Source: Nocardia speluncae NBRC 108251
Lineage (GTDB): Bacteria; Actinomycetota; Actinomycetes; Mycobacteriales; Mycobacteriaceae
Direction: 5' to 3'
Assembly: GCF_001613245.1 (NCBI RefSeq)
Contig: NZ_BDBZ01000012.1
Span: forward strand, 62,001 to 126,000
Length of the DNA stretch: 64,000 bases
Shown: one piece after another, positions 55,646-64,000 of the stretch
Layout: every line of letters starts with the position of its first letter
How positions within the stretch are numbered: the stretch's first letter is position 1
Notes under the pieces: generated by a model
The model's input: only the letters and a program-made list of their open reading frames with translations
Told to the model about the DNA's origin: nothing
The model's database searches: none
Made by a program: the position numbers and the translations under genes

Positions 55646-56323
55646 ATGACCGCCGTATTGCTGGGCGAAGACGACGAGGCGATCGCCGCGCCATTGTCGC
55701 GGGCGCTGGGCCGCGAAGGATATTCGGTGACCGTGGAGAGTTTCGGTCCCGCAGTGCTGGACCGGGCGCTGGAAGGACACCATGACCTACTGATTCTCGA
55801 TCTCGGACTCCCGGGAATGGACGGTCTCGAGGTGTGCCGGCAGGTCCGCGCCCGCGGCGCCGAAATGGCGGTGCTGATGCTCACCGCCCGCACCGACGAG
55901 GTCGATTTCGTGGTCGGCCTCGACGCCGGTGCTGACGATTACGTCGGTAAACCGTTCCGCCTTGCCGAACTACTCGCCCGGGTGCGGGCCCTGTTACGGC
56001 GCAGCGGGATCGGGGACGACACGGTGGAGGTCGGCGGGATCCGGCTGGAACCGGCGGCTCGGCGGGTGCTGGTCAACGGAGTGGAAGTCGGGTTGGCGAA
56101 CAAGGAGTACGAGCTGCTCAAGGTGCTGATCGACCGGGCCGGCCAGGTGGTGTCGCGCGAAACGATCCTGCGTGAGGTGTGGGGGGACGCCGAGCTGCGG
56201 GGCTCCAAAACATTGGATATGCATATGTCCTGGTTGCGGCGCAAGATCGGGGACGAGGGCCCGATGGCGGAACGGCGGATCGTCACCGTGCGCGGTGTCG
56301 GCTTCCGGTTGAACACCGACTGA
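55646..56323 (+). CDS. OmpR-family response regulator
   Basis: 225 residues from ATG at 55646. Receiver domain with acidic pocket at residues 8-10 (EDD), phosphorylated D52 and K102 in GKPF; C-terminal winged HTH with the RRKIG and VRGVGFRL ends. One base separates its stop from the kinase start. Not part of the remembered M. tuberculosis order here, so an added pair. Confidence 0.95.
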   Translation: MTAVLLGEDDEAIAAPLSRALGREGYSVTVESFGPAVLDRALEGHHDLLILDLGLPGMDGLEVCRQVRARGAEMAVLMLTARTDEVDFVVGLDAGADDYVGKPFRLAELLARVRALLRRSGIGDDTVEVGGIRLEPAARRVLVNGVEVGLANKEYELLKVLIDRAGQVVSRETILREVWGDAELRGSKTLDMHMSWLRRKIGDEGPMAERRIVTVRGVGFRLNTD

Positions 56324-56324
56324 C

Positions 56325-57635
56325 GTGCGGCGCCGGATCCAGCGGTCGATGCTGACCGTGCTGATGCTGACCACCGTGGTACTCGGGATTCCACTCACCT
56401 ACACCGCCTGGCTGTGGGTCGAGGACATCACCCGCAACGATCTGCGCGGCCGGCTGGAACAGATCTCCACCGAGGTCATCGGGCAGGAACGCGGCACCGG
56501 TGTGGTGCGCGGCGGCCTGGACCTGCGCACCGTCGCGCCACTCGTCCCGGAGGGCGGCCGTCTGACGATCGTGTATCCGTCGCCGGAGGACAACGCCGCG
56601 AAGGTAGAGATCGGTGCGGTCGCCGTCGACGACCCGCTGGTGGAATCGCTGTCGATGGCCACCGACGGGTCCTTACGCCTCGAAGTTCCCGCCACGCCGA
56701 TGAAGGCCCGGCAGCGGCAGGCAGTGGCCGGCGTGGGGCTGGCCGTGGCGCTGTCCCTCGGTGCGGCGATCACCGTCGCTATTGTCACCGCGCGGCGCGT
56801 CGCCGACCCGATCCGCGATGTGGCCGCCCGGGCCGCCAGGCTCACCATGGGCGATTTCCGTGCGGACCCGCGCCGGCACGGTATCGCGGAACTGGACCGG
56901 GTCTCCGATGTGCTGGATTCGGCCACCGTCGAGATCGCCGGCCGGTTGCAGCGCGAGCATGCGCTGGTGGCCGATGTGTCGCATCAATTGCGCAGCCGGC
57001 TCACCGCGGTGCGGCTGCGTCTCGACGAACTGTCCACGCATTCCGATCCGGCGGTGGTGCACGAGGCCGAGGAAGCCATGGCGCAGGTCGACCGGCTGAC
57101 CGAGGCCATCGACGATCTGGTCCGAGCGTCCCGGTACGAGGACGCCACCGATCGCGACCCGGTTCCGGTGATGGACGAATTACGCGGTATCGCCGCCGAG
57201 TGGACCCATCCATTCCAGGAAGCCGGCCGCACGCTGTCGCTGACCGGCGACGAATCGCTACGCGCCCCGATCACCGGTTCGCGGTTGCGGGAGGCGGTGA
57301 CAGTGTTGGTCGACAATGCGTTGATGCACGGCGGCGGGACCTGCACCGTCTCGGTGCACACCGTCCGGCCGGGCCGGGATCGCGATCCGCTGGTGTGTGT
57401 CCAGGTGGCCGACGAGGGGGACGGAGTCAGCGACGAACTGGCGCCGCATATCTTCGATCGCGGTTTCTCCGGGGCCGGGTCCACAGGTGTGGGGCTGGCG
57501 CTGGCGCGGGCCTTGATCGAGGCCGATGGGGGTCGGCTGGAGTTACAGCGGCGCCGACCCGCGCTGTTCGCGGTGTTTCTCGGTAAACCGCTGGCGGCGC
57601 GGACAGACGGCCGGCGGGTCGGTGAACCCCGCTGA
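56325..57635 (+). CDS. sensor histidine kinase
   Basis: 436 residues from GTG at 56325. Two membrane helices (about 8-30 and 133-155) frame a small outside sensor; a HAMP-like stretch follows at about 157-205. Phospho-acceptor His220 is in VSHQLRSRL. The ATPase domain has the N box VDNALMHG and a G box near DEGDGVSD and GVGLALA. Partner of the upstream regulator. Signal unknown. Confidence 0.94.
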   Translation: MRRRIQRSMLTVLMLTTVVLGIPLTYTAWLWVEDITRNDLRGRLEQISTEVIGQERGTGVVRGGLDLRTVAPLVPEGGRLTIVYPSPEDNAAKVEIGAVAVDDPLVESLSMATDGSLRLEVPATPMKARQRQAVAGVGLAVALSLGAAITVAIVTARRVADPIRDVAARAARLTMGDFRADPRRHGIAELDRVSDVLDSATVEIAGRLQREHALVADVSHQLRSRLTAVRLRLDELSTHSDPAVVHEAEEAMAQVDRLTEAIDDLVRASRYEDATDRDPVPVMDELRGIAAEWTHPFQEAGRTLSLTGDESLRAPITGSRLREAVTVLVDNALMHGGGTCTVSVHTVRPGRDRDPLVCVQVADEGDGVSDELAPHIFDRGFSGAGSTGVGLALARALIEADGGRLELQRRRPALFAVFLGKPLAARTDGRRVGEPR

Positions 57636-57698
57636 GGGCACTCGCGGATACCCGGGCGAGCGCCGCAGACCGGGCGGTGCCCAGGCGGAGCCGAGAGG

Positions 57699-58250
57699 TC
57701 AGCGGCCGAGTGGTCGCCGGTGGTGCTCCTCTTCCACGTATTCCTCGAGATCTTCCAGCATCTGATCGACTTCGTCCGGGAAGACCCAGCGCCGCATCGC
57801 CCAGAACCGGAATGCCATCTGCAACAGGTTGCCGATGATGTAGGCGCTGACGAAATCGGCGATGTTCTCCACCATGAAGCTGACCGTGGGCTGGTGCAGC
57901 TGGAAGGCGTAGCGGGAGATGTAGAGCGGGAGCATGCTGAGCACGACGCCGACGCCGCTGACCGCGAAGAACAGCAACGCCTCGTGATGGCGTTCCCGGC
58001 CGCCACGGTTTTTGAACGACCATTCGCGGTTGAGGATGTAGGAGGCGATCACCGCGATAACCCCGGCGATGATCTTGGCCGTAACCGGCTTCTCCTCCAG
58101 AACGGTCCACTTCAGGGCATAGAAGATCCCGCTGTCGATGACGAACGTGGTGGCACCGACGATCGCGAACTTGATCAGCTCACGATTCCGGAACGCAATA
58201 TCCTGCAGGGGCTGCGGAAGGACGCGGACCACGTCGTCGACGATTGACAC
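57699..58250 (-). CDS. GtrA-family membrane protein
   Basis: 183 residues from GTG at 58250 (VSIVDDVVRV), the start that gives the typical GtrA layout; the open frame continues to 59669 but that part is a shadow of purK. Four hydrophobic helices with RELIKFAIVG, ILNREWSF and RRWVF motifs. GtrA proteins move lipid-linked sugars or anchor glycosyltransferases. The last 20 residues are acidic. Equivalent to Rv3277. Divergent from purK, 39 bp apart. Confidence 0.9.
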   Translation of the reverse strand: MSIVDDVVRVLPQPLQDIAFRNRELIKFAIVGATTFVIDSGIFYALKWTVLEEKPVTAKIIAGVIAVIASYILNREWSFKNRGGRERHHEALLFFAVSGVGVVLSMLPLYISRYAFQLHQPTVSFMVENIADFVSAYIIGNLLQMAFRFWAMRRWVFPDEVDQMLEDLEEYVEEEHHRRPLGR

Positions 58251-58289
58251 AAGGCCAGAGCATACCGCTAGACACTGTTCGCGCAGGAC

Positions 58290-59510
58290 GTGACAGTATT
58301 TACCGACGTGAATGCTCGTAGATTCGATCCCGCGGCGATGCCGACCGTCACCATGGTCGGCGGTGGCCAGCTGGCGCGGATGACGCATCAGGCGGCCATC
58401 GCGTTGGGGCAGCGGCTTCGGGTACTCGCCGAGCGGCCCGACGATCCGGCCGCCCAGGTCAGCCCCGATGTCGTACTGGGTAGCCATACCGATCTGGACG
58501 CCCTGCGCCGCGCCGCCACCGGTTCGCACGCACTGACCTTCGACCACGAACACGTACCCACCGAACACCTCGAGGCGCTGGTAGCCGAGGGGGTCGCCGT
58601 GCGGCCGCCGCCGCAGGCACTGCGCTACGCCCAGGACAAACTGGCCATGCGCACCGAACTGTCCGCGCGTGGCCTGCCGGTCCCGCCGTTCACCGTGGTC
58701 GAGACCGAGGCCGGTGCGATCCGCTTCGGCGACGAACACGGGTGGCCCATTGTGCTCAAGGCGGTCCGCGGCGGATACGACGGGCGGGGCGTGTGGATGC
58801 CCGCCGACGCCGGCGCGGCGGCGAAGATCGTCACCGAGCAGCTCGGTGCCGGAGTGGCCTTGATGGCGGAGGTCCGGGTCGCGCTGAAGCGGGAACTGTC
58901 GGCGATGGTGGCCCGCTCGCCCTACGGTCAGGCGGCCACCTGGCCCGTGGTGGAAACAGTGCAGCGGCACGGACAATGCGCCGTGGTGATCGCACCGGCC
59001 CCGGACCTGTCCGAGGAACTGGCCGCCGAGGCCGAAGAACTCGCATTGCGGCTGGCCCGTGATCTCGGTGTGGTCGGGGCGATGGCGGTCGAACTGTTCG
59101 AGACCGAATCCGGCGAGATTCTGATCAACGAACTGGCCATGCGCCCGCACAACTCCGGGCACTGGGGGATGGACGGCGCCCGCACCGGGCAGTTCGAACA
59201 GCATCTGCGCGCCGTACTGGACTATCCGCTCGGTGACACCGGCCCACTGGCCCCGGTGACCGTGATGGCGAATATTCTCGGTGCGCCCGAGGCGCCGGAG
59301 ATGTCGATGGATGAGCGGTTGCACCATCTGTTCGCGCGGATGCCGGACGCAAAGGTGCACCTGTACGGCAAGGGTGAACGCCCGGATCGCAAGATCGGGC
59401 ATGTGAACGTGCTGGGCGACGAGGTAGCCGCGGTGCGGGAACGAGCCGAGCGGGCGGCGCACTGGATGTCGCACGCGGTATGGACCGATGGATGGGATCC
59501 GCATGAGTGA
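58290..59510 (+). CDS. purK: 5-(carboxyamino)imidazole ribonucleotide synthase
   Basis: ATP- and bicarbonate-dependent step in purine synthesis: AIR to N5-CAIR. 406 residues from GTG at 58290; GTG at 58308 or ATG at 58338 are possible shorter starts. [12 protein letters not shown]-grasp [13 protein letters not shown] and [13 protein letters not shown] are intact. Its stop overlaps purE by eight bases. Confidence 0.96.
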   Translation: MTVFTDVNARRFDPAAMPTVTMVGGGQLARMTHQAAIALGQRLRVLAERPDDPAAQVSPDVVLGSHTDLDALRRAATGSHALTFDHEHVPTEHLEALVAEGVAVRPPPQALRYAQDKLAMRTELSARGLPVPPFTVVETEAGAIRFGDEHGWPIVLKAVRGGYDGRGVWMPADAGAAAKIVTEQLGAGVALMAEVRVALKRELSAMVARSPYGQAATWPVVETVQRHGQCAVVIAPAPDLSEELAAEAEELALRLARDLGVVGAMAVELFETESGEILINELAMRPHNSGHWGMDGARTGQFEQHLRAVLDYPLGDTGPLAPVTVMANILGAPEAPEMSMDERLHHLFARMPDAKVHLYGKGERPDRKIGHVNVLGDEVAAVRERAERAAHWMSHAVWTDGWDPHE

Positions 59511-60030
59511 CGTGGTGGCAGGCAGTACCCCGGGTTCTCCCGCGGTCGGGCTGATCATGGGTAGTGATTCGGACTGGCCCACCATGGAGGCCGCGGCCGA
59601 GGCGCTGGCGGAGTTCGGGATCCGGTTCGAGGTCGGCGTGGTGTCCGCGCACCGCACTCCGCAGCGCATGCTCGACTACGCGCGCGACGCCGCGGGCCGT
59701 GGCCTGAAGGTCCTCATCGCGGGTGCCGGCGGCGCCGCCCACCTGCCCGGCATGGTCGCCTCGGCGACTCCGCTCCCGGTGATCGGTGTCCCCGTGCCGC
59801 TGAAATATCTCGACGGTATGGATTCGCTGCTGTCGATCGTCCAGATGCCCGCCGGGGTTCCGGTGGCCACCGTGTCCATCGGGGGTGCCCGCAACGCGGG
59901 TCTGCTCGCCGCGCGCGTTCTCGGCGCCGCCGATCCCGCGCTGCGGGAACGGATGGAACAGTTCCAGGCCGGTCTCGAGGCCATGGTCCTGGAGAAGGAT
60001 GAGGCGCTGCGCACGCGTTTGCTGGGCTGA
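59503..60030 (+). CDS. purE: N5-carboxyaminoimidazole ribonucleotide mutase
   Basis: Converts N5-CAIR to CAIR. 175 residues from ATG at 59503. [15 protein letters not shown] and the GGAAHLPGM motif are present, typical of class I PurE. Overlaps purK's 3' end, so co-translated. Convergent with the SDR gene, 139 bp away. Confidence 0.96.
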   Translation: MSDVVAGSTPGSPAVGLIMGSDSDWPTMEAAAEALAEFGIRFEVGVVSAHRTPQRMLDYARDAAGRGLKVLIAGAGGAAHLPGMVASATPLPVIGVPVPLKYLDGMDSLLSIVQMPAGVPVATVSIGGARNAGLLAARVLGAADPALRERMEQFQAGLEAMVLEKDEALRTRLLG

Positions 60031-60169
60031 GATCGGCCGCGCTGCCGGGCTCCCGGAGTGGTGTCGCTGGGGCGCCGCTAGTTGTACGAGGGCTGGACGT
60101 TGGTGACACCTGCCCGGAAGCGTGAGGCTGGCGGCAGACTCCTCGGCCTGTGGCCTTCGCCTGTTCTCG

Positions 60170-61051
60170 TCAGTTGAACTCGGCCGCGTGGTCGATGGCC
60201 CACCTCGCGAAGGTGCCGGCCGGACGGCCGGCGAGGCGCTCAACATGATCGGTGACGCGATTGGACTCCGGCCGCCACACCGAGGCGGCGATAAGCGCCT
60301 CCACCAGTGGCTCGGGACGACCGTCGGCGAGCATCCGTGATCGCGCGAGGTCAGCGGGAAGCGCCTGGAATCGCAGATCGCGTCGGAGTGCGGCACCGAG
60401 GTGAGCGATCTGGTCGGCGCGGCTGAGTAGCTCGGGTCCGGTCAACACGTGTGGGCCGTGGTTCAGGTGATCGTCGGGTGCGAGCAATACGGTTACGGCA
60501 GCATCAGCGACATCACGCTCGTCGACGACGGCTGTGCGTGCCGTCTCCGGGCCTGAGACGACATCGCCCGCCCGCAGCTGTTGCACCCAGCCACGCGCGT
60601 TGGAGGCCAGCGTGTCGCTACGCAGCACCACGGGTCGCAGACCGGCATCGTGGAGCAGGGCTTCCATATCCGCGTGCACTTGAACGATGGGATCACTCTG
60701 ACGAGCGGCTCCGTCGTCTATGGCTGTCGAGGACAGGTAGACGACACGCGGCGCCGCCGTGGTGAGTTCTGTGATCAGGTCGTGGGCAGGGGCGGAATCG
60801 AGCAGTGGCCAGATCAGAAATACCGCGTCGATGTCCACGAGCGCGTCGCGCACGGCACCGGCCTCCCTGAGGTCGCCGACCACCGATTCGACTCCTGGGC
60901 GCGCATCGGCCTGATCGCGCACAAGGCAGCGTACGCGCGCGCCGTGCGCTTGGAGACGGTCGACAATCTCTCGGCCGAGGTTGCCAGTCGCACCGGTGAC
61001 CAGTATCGATGGACGGTACGGGGAGCTCGTGGGGTTGGTGGTGTCAGGCAT
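60170..61051 (-). CDS. NAD(P)-binding SDR/NmrA-like protein
   Basis: 293 residues from ATG at 61051. The dinucleotide motif TGATGNLGREIV is at about residue 19, with Asp-rich GDLREAGAV and YLSSTAIDD further on; similar to NAD(P)H azoreductase-like atypical SDRs. Codons appear less GC-extreme than neighbours. Divergent from MerR by 48 bp, hence probably its target. purE and fadE25 are close neighbours in M. tuberculosis, so this pair is an insertion. Confidence 0.9.
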   Translation of the reverse strand: MPDTTNPTSSPYRPSILVTGATGNLGREIVDRLQAHGARVRCLVRDQADARPGVESVVGDLREAGAVRDALVDIDAVFLIWPLLDSAPAHDLITELTTAAPRVVYLSSTAIDDGAARQSDPIVQVHADMEALLHDAGLRPVVLRSDTLASNARGWVQQLRAGDVVSGPETARTAVVDERDVADAAVTVLLAPDDHLNHGPHVLTGPELLSRADQIAHLGAALRRDLRFQALPADLARSRMLADGRPEPLVEALIAASVWRPESNRVTDHVERLAGRPAGTFARWAIDHAAEFN

Positions 61052-61099
61052 GATCGTGACGCTATGGGTTCAGGTCGACATGAAGGCAAGGCGTGTGTG

Positions 61100-61525
61100 A
61101 TGAAGACCATCGGCGAAGTCGCCGCAGAGCTCGGCGTTGAGGCTCACGTGCTGCGGCACTGGGAAAACGTTGGTGCCCTCACCGTGCGTCGCGCTGGCAA
61201 CGGCTACCGCATCTATGACGACAGCACGCTGGAACAGGCACATACCGTGCTGAAACTGCGACGCGTCGGGCTCTCATTGCCCGAGGTCGCTGCCGCGATG
61301 GCACCGACAAAGTCGGCGGCACAAGCCGTCGTGAAGGCGAAGATCGCAGCGCTCGAAAATGAAGTCGTCCACAGACAGCAGGCAATCACCTTCCTTCAAC
61401 ACACCGTTGAGTGTCGGCATCGATACCTGGACGACTGTCCGGACTGCGCGACCTTCGTCCGCGGCGCTGGGGCCGCACTCCCGCTGGGATCGACAGCCCC
61501 GACAGTGGCCGCGCCACCGTCATGA
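61100..61525 (+). CDS. MerR-family regulator with C-terminal Cys motif
   Basis: 141 residues from ATG at 61100 (an upstream ATG at 61064 would add 12). MerR HTH residues 1-70 (TIGEVAAELGVEAHVLRHWE), a coiled dimerisation helix near 75-100, and C105, C113 and C116 in ECRHRYLDDCPDC. The Cys group may bind metal or respond to thiol stress. The divergent SDR gene is the likely target. Confidence 0.92.
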   Translation: MKTIGEVAAELGVEAHVLRHWENVGALTVRRAGNGYRIYDDSTLEQAHTVLKLRRVGLSLPEVAAAMAPTKSAAQAVVKAKIAALENEVVHRQQAITFLQHTVECRHRYLDDCPDCATFVRGAGAALPLGSTAPTVAAPPS

Positions 61526-61645
61526 ACGTCATGCCCCGCAACAGCTAGTACGTGACAGCCCCGGCAGCCGCTGGGGCGGGCGAGGCCCGGCGTTCGGAGA
61601 TCGGCAACTCCACGGCCCCGGGGCAGCGCTCTATACGGTTGGCGT

Positions 61646-62350
61646 ATGGAAAACGAGGAAACCGTCCGCCGGTCCGGCGGGGGCGAGTTGGTACGTTTCC
61701 GGCTCGGCGTGGTCGACGAGGCGCTACGCCTGTTCGCGGACCAGGGTTACGAGGCGACCTCGGTCGACGAGATCGCCGAAGCGGCCGGCATCTCGCGGCG
61801 TACCTTCTTCCGCCAGTTCCGGTCCAAGGAGGACGTGATCTTCGCCGATCACGAAGCCCAGCTGGGCGCGGCGCAGGAATTCCTGCAGCAGGCCCAGGGC
61901 GATCCGTGGGAGGCGGTATGTGAGGCGACGGTGCAGGTTTTCGAGCGGTTCACCCGCTGGCGCGATATCGCCGAGCGCCGCTACCACGTGGTGCGCCGGG
62001 TACCGGCGCTGCGTGACCGCGAGATCGTGACGGTGTTCCGTTACGAGCGGCTGTTCACCGACTATCTGCGGGAGCGGCTGCCCGATTCCTCGGATCTGGC
62101 GCGTGTGCAGTTCACGGCCGCCGTGACCGCTACCCACAACTATCTGCTGCGCCGGATGGTCCGCGGGGAGTCGGCCGCCGGACCCGCGGATCTGCGGGCC
62201 GAGTTGAGTACGATTCCCCGGGGTGAACAGCGCCCGGCCGGCGAGGAGGAATTGGTGCTCGCGGTGTTCCGGCGTGATCTGCCGGCCCGGCACATTGCCG
62301 AACTGTTGCAGCAACGCCTCGGTCGTCCGGCGGAAACCGCCAGTGATTGA
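61646..62350 (+). CDS. TetR-family transcriptional regulator
   Basis: 234 residues from ATG at 61646. An N-terminal HTH at about 25-75 (ALRLFADQGYEATSVDEIAEAAGISRRTFFRQF) and a helical ligand domain. Same strand as fadE25, with 114 bp between, so it may regulate fadE25 or a distant target. Possible local promoter TATACG sits near 61632. Confidence 0.93.
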   Translation: MENEETVRRSGGGELVRFRLGVVDEALRLFADQGYEATSVDEIAEAAGISRRTFFRQFRSKEDVIFADHEAQLGAAQEFLQQAQGDPWEAVCEATVQVFERFTRWRDIAERRYHVVRRVPALRDREIVTVFRYERLFTDYLRERLPDSSDLARVQFTAAVTATHNYLLRRMVRGESAAGPADLRAELSTIPRGEQRPAGEEELVLAVFRRDLPARHIAELLQQRLGRPAETASD

Positions 62351-62365
62351 CACTGGGTGCCATGG

Positions 62366-62378
62366 CTTGCTCGGCAAG
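62366..62378. promoter_or_regulatory. short inverted repeat CTTGC-TCG-GCAAG before fadE25
   Basis: Perfect five-base arms, 86 bp before fadE25 and 15 bp after the TetR stop; a -10-like TATAGT follows at 62396-62401. A small operator is possible. Confidence 0.35.
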
Positions 62379-62464
62379 TAGCGATTTGCAGGCGGTATAG
62401 TGGCAAGGGATCTGACACCGAGTGCCGACGAGTGGCACCGCACCGGCAAACAGGAGTGAACCCA

Positions 62465-63625
62465 ATGGCGGGAAACCCGGATTTCGATCTGTTCAAGCTG
62501 GAGGATTTCCACGACGAGCTGCGGTCTGCCATCCGCGCCCTGTGTGAGAAGGAGATCGCACCGCACGCCAAGGACGTCGACGAGCATGCGCGCTTCCCCG
62601 ACGAGGCGCTGGCGGCACTCAATGCCGCGGGCTTCAACGCTGTTCACGTCCCGGAGGCCTACGGCGGCCAAGGCGCCGATTCCGTCGCGACCTGCATCGT
62701 CATCGAGGAAGTCGCCCGGGTCTGCGGCTCGTCCTCGCTGATCCCGGCCGTGAACAAGCTCGGCACCATGGGCATGATCCTGAACGGTTCCGAGGAGCTC
62801 AAGCAGAAGGTGCTGCCGGATATCGTCAACGGCGAGATGGCCTCCTACGCATTGTCCGAGCGGGAAGCCGGTTCGGATGCCGCCGGAATGCGCACCCGCG
62901 CCCGGCAGGAGGGTGACGACTGGATCCTCAACGGGTCCAAATGCTGGATCACCAATGGCGGCAAGTCGTCCTGGTACACGGTGATGGCCGTGACCGACCC
63001 GGACAAGGGTGCCAGCGGTATCTCGGCGTTCCTGGTGCACGCCGACGACGAGGGTTTCGTGGTCGGCCCCCTCGAACACAAACTCGGTATCAAGGGTTCC
63101 CCCACTGCCGAACTGTACTTCGAGAACTGCCGGATCCCCGGTGACCGCATCGTCGGCGCACCCGGCACCGGTTTCAAAACCGCCCTGCAAACCCTCGACC
63201 ACACCCGCCCCACCATCGGCGCGCAGGCCGTCGGCCTGGCGCAGGGCGCCCTGGACGCGGCTCTGGCGTACACCAAGGACCGCAAACAGTTCGGCACAGC
63301 GATCGCCGACTTCCAGAACACGCAGTTCATGCTTGCCGATATGGCAATGAAGATCGAAGCCGCGCGGTTGATGGTCTACACCTCCGCCGCCCGCGCCGAA
63401 CGTGGTGAGAAGAACCTGGGCTTCATCTCGGCGGCCGCCAAATGCTTCGCCTCGGATGTGGCGATGGAAGTCACCACCAACGCGGTCCAGCTGTTCGGCG
63501 GCGCCGGTTACACCACCGATTTCCCGGTGGAGCGGATGATGCGTGACGCCAAGATCACCCAGATCTACGAGGGTACCAACCAGATCCAGCGGGTGGTCAT
63601 GTCCCGCGCCCTGCTCAAGGGGTAA
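62465..63625 (+). CDS. fadE25: acyl-CoA dehydrogenase
   Basis: FAD enzyme making the first double bond in acyl-CoA breakdown. 386 residues from ATG at 62465 (AGGAGTGAAC upstream). ALSEREAGSDAAG and the C-terminal catalytic Glu in YEGTNQIQR are intact. Corresponds to Rv3274c, highly conserved among mycobacteria. The TetR regulator precedes it. Confidence 0.95.
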   Translation: MAGNPDFDLFKLEDFHDELRSAIRALCEKEIAPHAKDVDEHARFPDEALAALNAAGFNAVHVPEAYGGQGADSVATCIVIEEVARVCGSSSLIPAVNKLGTMGMILNGSEELKQKVLPDIVNGEMASYALSEREAGSDAAGMRTRARQEGDDWILNGSKCWITNGGKSSWYTVMAVTDPDKGASGISAFLVHADDEGFVVGPLEHKLGIKGSPTAELYFENCRIPGDRIVGAPGTGFKTALQTLDHTRPTIGAQAVGLAQGALDAALAYTKDRKQFGTAIADFQNTQFMLADMAMKIEAARLMVYTSAARAERGEKNLGFISAAAKCFASDVAMEVTTNAVQLFGGAGYTTDFPVERMMRDAKITQIYEGTNQIQRVVMSRALLKG

Positions 63626-63881
63626 TTCCCGGAATTCCGATGCACGGTCGGCGGCTTGGGATTCACGCTCAGGCCGCCGCCGGGCCGTCAGTGACGAGCA
63701 GATCCGCTGTCACCGGCTCGCCGTCGATGCGGTCGCACAGCAGAGTGGATCGAGGACCTCGACCCGAGGTGATGCGGCGAGCGGACGGGCGAACCGTCTT
63801 GACCTGCTGTGGTTACGCCGCAGCAGTACCCGGAACCGGAATCCGTGAAGTCTCGGCCCGAGCGGCCGATACGATCTCGTG

Positions 63882-64000
63882 GTGTTCGAGTACCACGGCT
63901 GGATCTCATTGCGTTCGACAGCGGCGGCTGTTGAGGACGAGCCTCCGCTTCGCCTGGATGAAATCCGGGCCGTAGTGGCCGAAGTGTCCGGGTATGCGCT
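63882..64000 (+). CDS. start of an Imm7-like immunity protein, cut by window edge
   Basis: A GTG at 63882 opens VFEYHGWISLRSTAAAVED and continues to the window edge. The EYHGW opening is typical of the Imm7 immunity family (antidotes of polymorphic toxins). No ribosome site, but TACGAT lies seven bases before the GTG, so a leaderless transcript is likely. Only 39 codons are visible. Confidence 0.55.
   Translation, partial: MFEYHGWISLRSTAAAVEDEPPLRLDEIRAVVAEVSGYA

Noticed and set aside
58251..59669. N-terminal extension of the GtrA frame
   Set aside because: It is antisense to purK; the GtrA fold starts at the GTG at 58250.
62347..62352. TTGACA at the TetR stop as -35 of fadE25
   Set aside because: No -10 sequence lies 16-19 bases downstream; TATAGT at 62396 is 43 bases away.
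1..64000. tRNA, rRNA, CRISPR arrays, insertion sequences, riboswitches
   Set aside because: No cloverleaf, no regular spacer-repeat array, no transposase-like product and no recognisable riboswitch core were seen on reading both strands; weak RNA structures could be missed by eye.

Overview
The window comes from a very high-GC actinobacterium of the mycolate-containing order (Mycobacteriales), most likely Nocardia or a close relative. Evidence is the codon use, frequent GTG starts, an EspC-like protein next to a WXG-type NlpC/P60 protein, the AccA3/AccD5/AccE5 carboxylase, and a gene order that follows, inverted and with insertions, the Mycobacterium tuberculosis H37Rv stretch from fadE25-purE-purK to sdhCDAB (about Rv3274c-Rv3319, recalled, not searched). 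No tRNA, rRNA, CRISPR array, insertion sequence or prophage was recognised.

Layout. 1-5.4 kb (minus): nucleoside salvage (cdd, a flavin monooxygenase-like gene, deoA, add) and a D,D-carboxypeptidase cut by the window edge. 5.5-9.9 kb (plus): a small unknown gene, a long leader and sdhCDAB with a terminator. 10-12.6 kb: a Mn/Zn/Fe-type ABC importer whose promoter contains a perfect palindrome. 12.8-15.2 kb (minus): radC, an orphan VapB-like antitoxin and an Rv3311-like acidic protein. 15.4-17.6 kb (minus): a compact type-VII-like group (EspC-like protein, NlpC/P60 hydrolase with a WDG motif, a small unknown protein and YbaB). 17.8-23.5 kb: upp, pmmB, deoD, a crotonase, an M20 amidohydrolase and a gamma-glutamylcyclotransferase-like protein. 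23.7-32.5 kb: lpdA, two lineage-type Pro-rich envelope proteins, a fold-type-I aminotransferase, and divergent glpK/glpD. 32.5-41.9 kb: nei, the giant helicase lhr, an orphan ribbon-helix-helix protein, a decayed histidine-phosphatase pseudogene, a receptor Ser/Thr kinase and a GNAT-like protein. 42-45.5 kb: lysine catabolism (lat, lrpA, pcd). 45.6-55 kb: patatin, accA3, sseA, a Cys-containing HTH regulator, maf, accE5, accD5 and birA. 55-64 kb: a PH-domain membrane protein, a two-component system, gtrA-like, purK/purE, an inserted SDR/MerR pair, a TetR regulator, fadE25 and the start of an Imm7-like immunity gene.

How genes work together. cdd, deoA, add, deoD, upp and pmmB form the nucleoside and pentose-phosphate salvage set. 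accA3, accD5 and accE5 form one acyl-CoA carboxylase, biotinylated by BirA next door. lat and pcd take lysine to 2-aminoadipate, with lrpA as probable local regulator; the aminotransferase at 27.9 kb could take the next step. glpK/glpD feed glycerol into glycolysis and electrons into the quinone pool, as SdhCDAB does.

Most notable observations: a SseA homologue whose catalytic Cys is Ser; a related short palindrome upstream of accD5, accA3 and in the sdh leader; a palindrome filling the spacer of the metal-importer promoter; the type-VII-like hydrolase group; the paired Pro-rich envelope proteins with a 21-bp tandem repeat; and the histidine-phosphatase pseudogene.
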